Source of the DNA: Cryptomeria japonica
Lineage: Eukaryota > Streptophyta > Pinopsida > Cupressales > Cupressaceae
Assembly (NCBI RefSeq): GCF_030272615.1
Contig: NC_081407.1
Coordinates: forward strand, 436,514,230 to 436,578,229
Reading direction: 5' to 3'
Length of the DNA: 64,000 nucleotides
The notes under the pieces were generated by a model that worked only from the letters and a program-made list of their open reading frames with translations, had not been told where the DNA came from and made no database searches. The first letter of the stretch is position 1. The number at the start of each line of letters is the position of its first letter. Made by a program: the position numbers and the translations under genes. Below, in pieces: positions 44,691 to 54,312 of this stretch.

Positions 44691-46173
44691 CTATGGTTGT
44701 GCCATGCCTTGACCTTGACCCTTCTGTTGTGCCTCTTGTGGTGGGATCATCGTTTGTAGCCTAGGTTGATATTGCAGTTGAACATGTTGTTGATATTGCA
44801 TGGACATCAATTGTGGTTGTGATGTATGATAACTTGTTTTTCCTAGCCCATATTGAGACACATGTTGTTGTTGATGCTGACAAATCGGAATTTGCTGACT
44901 TTGTGTCAATTGTTGTTGTCTTGATGTAAATCCCATCATTTGCAAAAAACTTTGTTTAGGAGGTTTTTGTTGTTTCTCCTTGAGATGGGGGATGGCACTT
45001 GCATTGACTTGTTGTGTTTCTTGTCCAATCCATTGTGGTGGTTGCAAGTTTGAATTAACTTGTAATGGTGCAGAAGCCACTGCAACGTGTTGTTGAATGT
45101 GATATTGTTGTTGTTGTGCATTGCTTGTTTGCACATTCGATTGTGTGTTTTGTGCATTCCTCAATTGTTGCAACATTTGTTGTTGGTGCACACCACTATT
45201 TGTGGCTCTTTGTGTTGCCACTATCGAAGGATCTATCACAATATTTTGCATAATGGGTACTTGAGTATTTGTCAAACATATTGAACTTGATGGGACATAT
45301 AAACTTTGTTGCATTGTTTTGAACATTCGTAAGATCAGGCATTCCAGTCATAAAGCTTTCTTGCATCTTAGATTTTGATCCACTTGTGATTATTCGAGGA
45401 ATCATTTCTTGTTGAGGGAAAGCTGTCAACATTTGTGTGGCCATCATTTGATCTTGTGTTAAAGGTGTTGTATTAAATAATGGATTGTTTATTGTTTTGA
45501 ATGGTGACTTTTGTGGAATAGTCATTGTCAACGTTTTTGAAGCACGTTTACTCATCAAGGTGTGTTGAGTTTCTTGTTGCACATTTTCTTCATTTGGATG
45601 TGGAGAGAAACTTAACAGCTCACCACCTTGTTGTTTTTGCACATTAATTTGTGCATTTGAGGAGGTAACATTACTCATCATATCAAGATATTTTTGTGGA
45701 AACATCTTAAAGACCTTGTTCAAGAATTTATCCATCTTTTTTGTCAACTTCGGATCTTTAAGGAACATATCAATATCATCGGAGGCATCAGAATCTGATG
45801 AAGAATCTGGCAAAACATTTGGATTTATTTCTTGTTGAATGCCTTGATCTGAACCAAATCCTTGTGAAAGATTATGTTCCTCATGTAATGTTTGAATTTC
45901 ATGTTGCAGGTTTGGTTGATTACAGTCAAAAGGTGTATTTTCCCTTGGTGTTGGTGGAACACTCCCATATCCTGGTTTCATGGGTACAAACACTGGCTCA
46001 TATAATGAAGGTGGTCCAAGTTGAACCATTCCATATGGTGGTAATGATTTGTTTGACGAACCTTCCATTTGTAATGATTGACTAGGTTGAAACTATGAGT
46101 TTGATACGTTGTCAATGGGTTGATATGTTGGTTTGCCCATCTTCTTAGATTTTGACCTTGTTTCAACAGGCAT
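44691..46173 (-). pseudogene. Element B Gln-rich leader protein
   Basis: I start it at 46,173 (MPVETRSKSKK), which matches the start of A ORF1; a TAG at 46,093 follows. The open part from 46,068 has Pro- and Ser/Asp-rich stretches, including DSSSDSDASDDIDMFL. Near 45,320 the frame shifts by one and continues to 44,691 as a Gln-rich domain (QQQMLQQLRNAQ...QQQQ). No enzymatic motif. Its position before gag and low-complexity composition recall N-terminal gag extensions of large Tat elements, but the function is unknown. Confidence 0.7.
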
Positions 46174-48169
46174 GTCACTATGCAAATGCAATATTTTTTT
46201 GGGATTTTTTTTATTTTAAAAGGATGATGTATGATATGCAACTAAATGCAACCTAAATAAATGAAAATGCAATCTATGGCAAGAATGCAACCTATGTTTT
46301 TGTTGTTTTTTTTCAAGATTTTTGACAAACTTTTTGGAATGCAAACCTAAAGACTCAACCTTAGGAAGTTGAAATGAAGCCAAGACCTTAAAGGACAAAG
46401 GACCAAATGACAATAGGACAAATTGACCATGTCTCACCTATATGCTTGGATACTAAGCTAGGTTTGACAAAAATGATAGTAATAAAAGGACAAGTTTTAG
46501 ACAAGGTCAAGACTTCTTAACAACAACTTAGGGTATCATCCAAAGTTTTGATTTTTTTTAAGTTTGACAAACCAAATTTTTGAGACTAAATGCAAGAAGG
46601 CAATGATTATGACAATGACTTAGGATATGACATGAAAATGATCTAAGGATATGATATGACAAGATGAAGCCAAGACAAGATGACAATACAATGATAAGGA
46701 TATGCGAAGACCAATGACTTGGAATATGCAAAATGCAACCTATGCAAGACCTAATTTTAGCATGACAAGGATAATGCACGAATGTCACCTAAATGGAAAT
46801 CTATCTTGGATATGAAAATGAAATGCAAACTTAGGGAAACGATTTTGAACCTATATGCAAAATGAGGACACTTGCAATGAAAAGGACTAAAATGAAGGGA
46901 GATGACAATATGCCCTAGGACCTAAGTTGGACTATGCAAAACCTAGCCTGAAGTGACATGAATGTTGAGACAAATTTTTTCAATGTGTTTGACAAGCCAT
47001 GTTTTGAAAATGTTTTGAACTTTGTTGGATGAATGTTCTCTTATTAAAACCTTGTTTGGACAATGTTTGGACTTGTTTGACAAATGATGTTTTGTGACAA
47101 TTGTATAATTCAACTTTTGACAAATCACAAAAGACAAAATGTTTGGACTAAGAACCAAGACAATCATGCTCATTCACAACAAATCCTATGGCTGGCAAGG
47201 GCAATATCTGTTGAATCCTCTAACCATAAAATATAACACTCAACCAGATAGCTAGATGCTTGGTAGCACTGGCTCCCCCTTACAGTGCACTCACTTCTCG
47301 GGCATACCAAGCTTCGAGTTCAAGGGGCATCACTTCCCAAGAACTTGCTATCTCTAACTGAGGAGTACATGAGAGGTGTCTTCGGCATGCACGTATCACA
47401 ATGCCTAAGCCAACAGATAGAAGGATTTTGGCATCTAAAAACAAGAGATCTTAGTAAGGGCATCCGTTTGGGTGGGTATTGATCTGGCTAATCAATCGTC
47501 GCAATACCATTCCAACACCTGTTGTCTACAACTTTCATTGCATCCACAGTTATTTAGAGTGGTTCGGAAGAGCTTGGCTTTAGCCCGTCACCACTTTGGG
47601 TCGTTCCCTCTCACCAATGCCTATGCGAAGTGCCAGGCAAATCGGGAGGTAGGCCTAGTTCTAAGGGTTAAAACATGCAATCAAATTAAAAACAAACAAA
47701 GCATGCATGGTGTTCATTAACCTTTAAGAAATGAATGTGTGCAACTACTTTAAAAATCACAAGCAAGATGTTTTAATAAAATTCTTTGATCGCGTCCTGC
47801 ATAAGATTCGTTAGCAGTTGCATTTTTAGTCTTCATCACATGTAGCGCCAAGATGCTGCACAGAGAATAAGTACCAAAGAAAAACCAGAATGCAAGAAAG
47901 AGAATGAAAACAAACAAACTTGCAAGTAAAAACAACTGATTTTACCTCTGTTTCTGGCCTTACACAAGTGCACAATGACTCAACACAGGTGCATAACTCT
48001 TTGACATAGGCGCAAAACCCTTTGACACGGGTGCAAAACTCTTTGGCATAGGCACAAAGCCCTTTGACATAGGTGCAGAAGTGCCTAGAAAGCTCCGAGT
48101 TGCCCTGTTTCTTGAGTTTTTTACCTGCAAACAAGCTCAAAAGCACTCAAAACATGATTAAGGGGTTAG
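46174..48169 (-). other. Element B 5' leader (non-coding)
   Basis: About 2 kb without a credible ORF, similar in blocks to 4,452-6,493 of A. It includes a short repeat array next to the primer site (47,958-48,085). Confidence 0.7.
47958..48085 (-). repeat. About 22 bp repeats beside element B primer site
   Basis: Six diverged units of TTTGACATAGGCGCAAAAC, counterpart of 6,288-6,410 in A. Confidence 0.7.
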
Positions 48170-48187
48170 TTCACGTCGGGTTCACCA
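48170..48187 (-). promoter_or_regulatory. Primer-binding site, tRNA-Trp (element B)
   Basis: The plus strand TTCACGTCGGGTTCACCA equals the 3' end of plant tRNA-Trp as I know it, 18 of 18 bases, so the minus strand is its complement. Four bases separate it from the LTR. Confidence 0.85.
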
Positions 48188-48191
48188 AAAA

Positions 48192-48280
48192 TGTAGATCA
48201 GGAATTTGATTAATATCAAAGCAAATAGATATTAGCCAACCACAAAGACAAATTGCAATGAAATAAATCCTAATTACAAT
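48192..48280 (-). repeat. Remnant of element B 5' LTR (89 bp)
   Basis: Matches 31,836-31,924 of the 3' LTR, then stops abruptly after CTAATTACAAT, where plus-oriented G begins. About 1.4 kb of the LTR is missing at this point. Confidence 0.88.
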
Positions 48281-49877
48281 GTTCCCAAATTTCAATCAAG
48301 TCCCAAATCAAAATTCATTTGGTCAAATTTCATTCAATCAAATCTCGAATCAACAACATATCCAACAGACACAACCAATGGTCCAACATATACAACCAAC
48401 ACAACCAATGGTCCAATTTCAACAATATGTCCAACCGACTGTCAAGTATCAACAACAAACTCAATGGACAACTCAATATCAACAACTACAATCACAAATT
48501 CAAAAACAAAGGTTGCAGCACATACCAAGCCAAATTTTGAACATGTTCCCAGACACTCGCAATGATTCACTTATTCCTATCAATTCTATCCAAGAACACA
48601 ATGTCCTTTCAAATCCCATTGGCATTCCACTTCCTAAGAAAGATCAAGATATCCTTTCCATCCTTTATGATGGTCCCATTAAAAGTCCAAAGCAAAGCAA
48701 CTTTAAAGAGGATTCCAATGATCTTCCTCCTTGTCAAGATCAAATTATTCCTTTAAATCCTCCACAAGATCCTTTTGTTCCTCCATCTCCTTGTCTTAAT
48801 GCTCCATATACACTCCAAGATCTCATTTCTTTTAATGATCCCATTATTTCTCCCATTCCATCTCTTGAAGAGCCTGTCATTGAACCATGTCCACTACACA
48901 ATCCTAGTCCCCCTCATGATCCTAGTCCCCCTCATGATCCTAATCCCCCTCATGATTCTAACATGTCAGTGCAAGATGTTCATGAACCCTCGACATGCAT
49001 AATGGGTTCTTCCACTTTGGTGCAATCTGACCCACTTCAAGATCTCATTATTTCTCTCATATCATATCCACCTCATAATGGACTCACGTCTTCTTCCCAA
49101 AGAAAAGAGTATCCTACAAGTCAAGATATTCATAAAGGAAAAGGGGTAGACCTTCATGAGAAACAAATCCTCCATATCAAAGAAGATCTTAAGGGTCATG
49201 TCTACACAACTCACTCTCAAGACGTTGGTATCCCCCTATCAAAATCAAAACATACACCTTCCCCATCATTCTTTCCATCCATCTTAGGTCCTTATATTCC
49301 TTCATCCTCTATGCAAGGTCAGAAAAGGCACACATCCTTGAGTCAATTTCATCAATCCAAAAGAAGTCCATTTCATTCATATCCATCCATGCATTCCTTT
49401 CCCCCTCCAAGCAATTTGGATGCCAAGTGTAAACATCATAAGTCTAGCAATCCACATGTATTCAAGGATCAACATGTCCAATATAATCAACATGTCAAAA
49501 CAAAGAACAAATTGATCTATAAAGAAAAATAAATATCCAAAAGGCCACAAAGGCCCACTGAGAAAAATAAAGGAAATTCAAAATGTATATGGGTTCCTAA
49601 ATCCCTTGTGCAAGCAATGCACTCCAAGGAACCACAAAAGCATGAAAAATCAAAAACCATGTGGATCCCTAAGCAACTCCTTGAAGCACAAAAGCCTAAA
49701 GAAACATCAAAATTGGCATCTAAAATTGCTATTCCTCCATCCAAACCTTCCAAGTCTATTTCTCCACCACCTTCTTCATCCGTTTTGGGCCCTTATGTCC
49801 CAAAATCCATAGCCTTTCCTTCCTCAAAATCTCAATATCCAAAATACATATTTCCTCCATCAGTCCATCACCCCTAA
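48279..49877 (+). pseudogene. Element G fused Gln-rich / Pro-rich ORF
   Basis: Open from an ATG spanning the junction (48,279) to TAA at 49,530 (417 codons), and in the same frame to 49,877. Residues 1-88 match the second half of A ORF1 (QPMVQ, QKQRLQHIPSQI). From MFPDTRNDS it matches the middle of A ORF2, so an in-frame deletion has fused the two proteins relative to A. DPSPPHDP and similar units are repeated. The TAA is one change from the A sequence (NEKNISKRPQRP). The end WVPKSLVQAM...WIPKQLLEA matches A. Confidence 0.75.
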
Positions 49878-52290
49878 AGGTGTGTGCCAATGTCAATCTT
49901 GCCTTCATTTCTGTCCACTGAAGCCCAATTCTTCCAATACCCTATCCATTATCCAATGCATATTTTCCATCCTTCGATTCCTTTGATCCCATCCTTTGCA
50001 TAAATCCTTGCCTTAATTTCATCTCTTTTTCCATGTCCTTATCCTACCAATGGCTTTGAGCATACTTTTAAAGGTCATGGTCCATTTTTTTCAAGGCTAC
50101 TATCTAAACGAAAAGATGTTTGAGTCCTTCTTCCATCCCCTATCATGTGTCCATTTTTGACTAAAAAGTCAAAATACAAAAAAAAAAAAAAGTGAGAAAA
50201 AAAAAAGACAAAAGAAAAAAGTAAAGCAAAAATAATTTGTCCGCTGGTGAAAACCTAGCAAACAGGCACCTTGGGCAAGTACCGTGATGAAAACTTGGCA
50301 AATAGGCATCATGTGTAATCTATGAACTTCTTGCATACCGTACTTGGGGACAGGTTTTATCCTATCATATCCTTTTGTCCTTCATTGTTCCATTATCCTA
50401 TCGAACCCCTGTCATTAACCTTCATATCCTATTGTCCCTCATGTCCAGTTTCCCTTTCCACCTTTGATCTTGATAAGGCTGAGTATCTTCATGAGCATCA
50501 TGCATCTTGTTTGCAACTTTTAGTCTATCATAGCTTTTGGTCATTTATCCATTTTCTTATTACAACCTTTCATCCATATTCCCTAGCTTATTGCAACTTT
50601 CTTCCACTATCCCTTAGCCAATCCCGACCTTCAGTCCATGTCCCTTATCCATTCTTGGTCTTGCTTATCCTATCCATATCTTATCACTATCCATACACTC
50701 TTTCTATCCCTTGATCTTGATCTGACATAAGGACACAAAATTTAAATATAGTTTCAAAAACCTCTTGACATGTCCCTCATGCCATGTTCTTGCTTTACAT
50801 TGTCATATCCAGTCTCTTGTCCCATCACGCAATAGCCCTTGAAAATTGCATCTGTATTATCTCCATAATAAAAGGCCTTTGTCTTCCCTCTATCCACCAT
50901 CATTTCAGCAAGCCTATTTATTCACCTGTCATATTCCTTGCCTTGCTAGACACTGGGGGCAAAATCATGAAAAAAATCCCTAAAAATTCAAATAATGTCT
51001 TGAAAAAAATCCCTAAAAATTCAAATAATGTCCTAAAAAAATCCCTAAAAAATCAAATAATGTCCTAAAAAAATCCCTTAAAATCAAATAATGTCCTAAA
51101 AAAAATCCCTAAAAATCATATAATGTCCTGAAAAAAATCCCTAAAAATCATATAATGTCCTGAAAAAATCTCTAAAAATCAAATATTGTCCTTAAAAAAA
51201 TCCCTAAAAAGTTAAATAAAGTCCTGAAAAACGAACAAAAAAATTGTAAAAAAACTCAAAATTCCTACAAAGTGAAAAACATCAAAATCCAAAAACAATT
51301 TCTTTGGCATTTTGCATTTTGTCAATAAATGGTCCCCTTTGTGCATAGACAGATCGCTGAGCATACATCCAATGACACTCAATCAAACATTGTGCTTTAA
51401 TGAAATCACGCATTAACAGATAAACTGTTCGACCAAGCAAGCATTCAACCTGATCACAGTTGTCACATCAATCAAAATAGCATCAACATTACCATTGGTC
51501 CTTGTCAACATTATCATGGGTCTTATACAGGGTGTGGTATACTCGAAAGCAGACCGTGTCTTGTCTTCGACGGGGTACCACATTCCCTGAAACCAGATAG
51601 CATGATCATTCTTGTTTTCCACTTTTGACAATGACGATCAGACTGTTTGTTTGACTTGGTTGAATTTGTGAGTCTTATCTTTTTACTGATTTATCTTTGG
51701 CTTCGATCATGTTCCTATGTTGCTTGATGATGTCACTGAGTGATTTAGAGTGACCGGGATGGTTCATGGTCCCTTTCCTTTTTTGTTGTGTTTGTTGTTT
51801 GTGGAATGTTTGTCACAAACTGGGGCAACTATATCATTAGGTGTCTATGATAAGTACGTTCACTTTGTGAACGCCGCACATACCTCGCCCTTGATTTATG
51901 CACCCTAGGATGCCTTACTCATTCCTTGTGTGTGATGTGTCTGTCTTTTGCAAAAGGGGTTGCATTCCAGCTCTGGCTTTCAATGCCATGATGCTATGCA
52001 TTTGCTTTGCTACAATAAATAAAGGTTCTCACCTACTTATGTGCATTTGTGAAAGCAAGTTTTCCTTCATCTCTAACTGTCCTCTGTCTAATTTCTTCTT
52101 ACTAACATTTCTTCTGTCAGTCTTGGCAATCCGTTCAAACCTATCATCTTCTATCATTCTTATCGATCACTTGGCCTCTTTTCTGGATTTTTCCGGCCAA
52201 TTCCTTGAGGGGGCATGCATATGTTATTGTTATTGTTTGGGGCATTTTCATTATTGTTCTTTGAAACAATGCTTAGAATCGCATTGTCTC
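49878..52290 (+). other. Element G tail (non-coding)
   Basis: In order: a C-rich stretch, the motif pair (50,246-50,312), an AT-rich array (50,965-51,230), the block matching 36,885-37,190 of B in reverse (51,300-51,650), and the short join where the PMD cassette would be (about 52,125-52,145). No convincing ORF. Confidence 0.75.
50965..51230 (+). repeat. Short tandem array in element G tail
   Basis: Eight or so units of AAAAATCCCTAAAAATC plus ATATAATGTCCTG, the reverse complement of the B array. Confidence 0.88.
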
Positions 52291-52304
52291 AAAGAGGGGC
52301 AAAA
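52291..52304 (+). promoter_or_regulatory. Polypurine tract of element G
   Basis: AAAGAGGGGCAAAA immediately before the LTR start TGTAGACATC. Confidence 0.9.
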
Positions 52305-52700
52305 TGTAGACATCTAAAAATGGTCAACGCTTGTGGAGTCATACTTTAACATTTGCGCATTGCCTTATTTTAGGGTTCTTGCATCGCATTAACATTTCTT
52401 CTATGTTGCACACTTGGTCTTTATCATTTGCGAGCATCGAGTCCTTCTTCTGCATTCCTCATTTTTCTCACTTTTGAATTAGGTCTTGTCGATAGCAATC
52501 TTCAGTCATGATTTTGGTCGATCTTGTCAATCTTGTCATTTTACAATCGATTCGTCATCAATCCTTGTCCTCTTCAATCATGTCAATTTGGATCGATTAG
52601 TCATTGTTCCTCGTCAATTAGCGCCTATCAATTTGATCTCCTTGTCAATCTTGGTCAATTTGTCATTGATTTTTGTCAACCAATCTCAATCATTTATCAA
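52305..52700 (+). repeat. Element G 3' LTR, first 396 bp only
   Basis: Nearly identical to 53,151-53,567 apart from one internal indel. It stops at ATTTATCAA, where the mosaic segment begins. Confidence 0.88.
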
Positions 52701-52950
52701 AGACCGCGATCCTAAGCAAATAGATATTATTCATTTATGAACCCGACGTGAGATTATACTGACTCGTAGGAGTTGATTTGGGAGGAATTGCAGGAGCTCC
52801 TTTCAGGACTATTTTGGATTGACGAGTGGTGACTATGCAAGAAGGATCTTGTCCCTTTAATCTTATGGTGGAAACATACTCATTTGATGCTCGAAAACAA
52901 TTGATGACATTGTTGTAACCATTATTTGCATAATTAAGATTCATTGTTTG
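52701..52950. other. Mosaic junction: LTR scrap, primer-site scrap and gag-pol scrap
   Basis: 52,701-52,737 contains AAGCAAATAGATATTA, the minus-sense LTR-end sequence. 52,738-52,751 is TGAACCCGACGTGA, a plus-sense tRNA-Trp primer-site core. 52,750-52,950 is a minus-sense copy of the pre-protease region of B (43,080-43,290; AIPPKSTPTSQYNL). Three pieces that are kilobases apart in an intact element are side by side here. Confidence 0.8.
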
Positions 52951-54283
52951 TGCATCTGACCTCTGATTTTTGATCCGTTCAAACCTATCATCTTTTGTCA
53001 TTCTTATAGATCACTTGGCCTCTTTTCTGGATTTTTTTCCAGCTAATTCCTCGAGGGGGCATGCATATGTCATTGTTATTTTCTAGGGCATTTTCATTAT
53101 TGTTCTTTGAAACAACACTTAGAATCGCATTGTCTCAAAGAGGGGCAAAATGTAGACGTCTAAAAATGGTCAATGCTTGTAGAGTCATACTTTAACATTT
53201 GCGCATTGCCTTATTTTAGGGTTCTTGCATCGCATTAACATTTCTTCTATGTTGCACACTTGGTCTTTATCATTTGCGAGCATCGAGTCCTTCTTCTATA
53301 TTCCTCATTTTTCTCACTTTTGAATTAGGTCTTGTCGATAGCAATCTTTAGTCATGATTTTGGTCAATCTTTTCAATCTCTTATCAACTTGTCAACCTTG
53401 TCATTTTGTGATCGATTCGTCATCGATCCTTGTCCTCTTCAATCATGTCAATTTGGATCGATTAGTCATTGTTCCTCGTCAATTGGCACCTATCAATTTG
53501 ATCTCCTTGTCAATCTTGGTCAATTTGTCATTGATTTTTGTCAACCAATCTCAATCATTTATCAACATTGGTCCTTTGCCAATCAGAATCATGATCGAAC
53601 CTACATTAATTTCTTGTTGTCTTGACCTAATTCCTTGTCCTCTTATTTCTAGGGTTTTATGATTTGTTCATTTAATCCTTTTCTTCTTCTTTGTGGGTTA
53701 AATAAATCTATTTATTTAGTCCTAGGTCTCTTTCATGAATTAATTAATGGATGAAAACCTATTAATTAATTCACCTAATTTCTATTTCATCTTTTTCCTC
53801 AATTTTCTAATTTGCTAATTTCTCCTAATTTCTAATTTCTATTTCTCCTATTTTCTTTAATTTTTCTAATATTTCCCCTAATTTCATGGGAATGGCATTT
53901 CAATCTTGTCATAATTTGTCATAATTTGTCATACATCTTGCATAGCAACTTGCCATAATTTGTGAATAATTTGTCATACATCTTGCATAGCAATTGTCAT
54001 ACATTTGTCATAATCTTGCCATTCTTGATTTGAATTTCCTTTCAAATCTCTTCATGCTAATCTTGTCCTCTCTCCAATTTGTTTATAAATTGGATGATTT
54101 TCTTCAATGAAAGGATCAATCAATCAATCACATTTTTGAGTAACCTTATGCTATGAATTTCATCTCTCAACAACTTGCTTTCTATTTGCATTTTGCACTT
54201 GTAGGTGAGATCCACATCAAATTTGAAGGTGAAAGAAGAACAATAGATTTTCATCCAAGTTATCAACAGCTACAAATTGATAG
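52951..54283 (+). repeat. Second Tat 3' end: tail, polypurine tract and truncated LTR
   Basis: The tail (52,951-53,136) repeats 52,140-52,290 of G. The polypurine tract is at 53,137-53,150 and the LTR runs from 53,151 to about 54,283. The LTR lacks its last part (...GATCTACA); instead a minus-oriented tip follows. A TATAAATTGG context is near 54,085. Confidence 0.82.
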
Positions 54284-54307
54284 GTTGACCATTTTTAGAC
54301 ATCTACA
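54284..54307 (-). repeat. 24 bp minus-oriented LTR tip at the right edge of the block
   Basis: The minus strand reads TGTAGATGTCTAAAAATGGTCAAC, the first 24 bases of the family LTR. With GCTAC outside, it is the true outer end of the original minus-strand insertion. Confidence 0.85.
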
Positions 54308-54312
54308 GCTAC
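54308..54312. repeat. Right target-site duplication of the B/G block
   Basis: GCTAC, partner of 31,831-31,835. Confidence 0.92.

Larger units (their letters stand above)
48281..52700 (+). mobile_element. Element G: non-autonomous Tat relative of A, plus strand, 5' part missing
   Basis: It starts inside the Gln-rich ORF, without 5' LTR, primer site or leader. It includes the fused ORF, the tail with motif pair and tandem array, a polypurine tract, and about 396 bases of the 3' LTR. Same family as A (no gag-pol) but opposite orientation to B. It lacks the PMD cassette. Confidence 0.8.
31836..54307 (-). mobile_element. Elements B and G: rearranged Tat-lineage block inserted in H ORF2
   Basis: The outer ends are both minus-oriented Tat LTR ends (TGTAGATC at 31,836 on plus; GACATCTACA at 54,307) with an exact 5 bp target duplication, so the original insertion was one minus-strand element. 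Inside: B (31,836-48,280, minus, with gag-pol); G (48,281-52,700, plus, non-autonomous); a 250-base mosaic (52,701-52,950); and a second 3' end (52,951-54,283, plus). The last 24 bases return to minus. Inversion, recombination or gene conversion between Tat copies after insertion is the simplest reading (inference). Confidence 0.85.

Noticed and set aside
44460-44764. Leu/Val/Cys-rich plus-strand ORFs suggesting membrane proteins
   Set aside because: They are antisense shadows of the Gln-rich and gag coding sequence of B.
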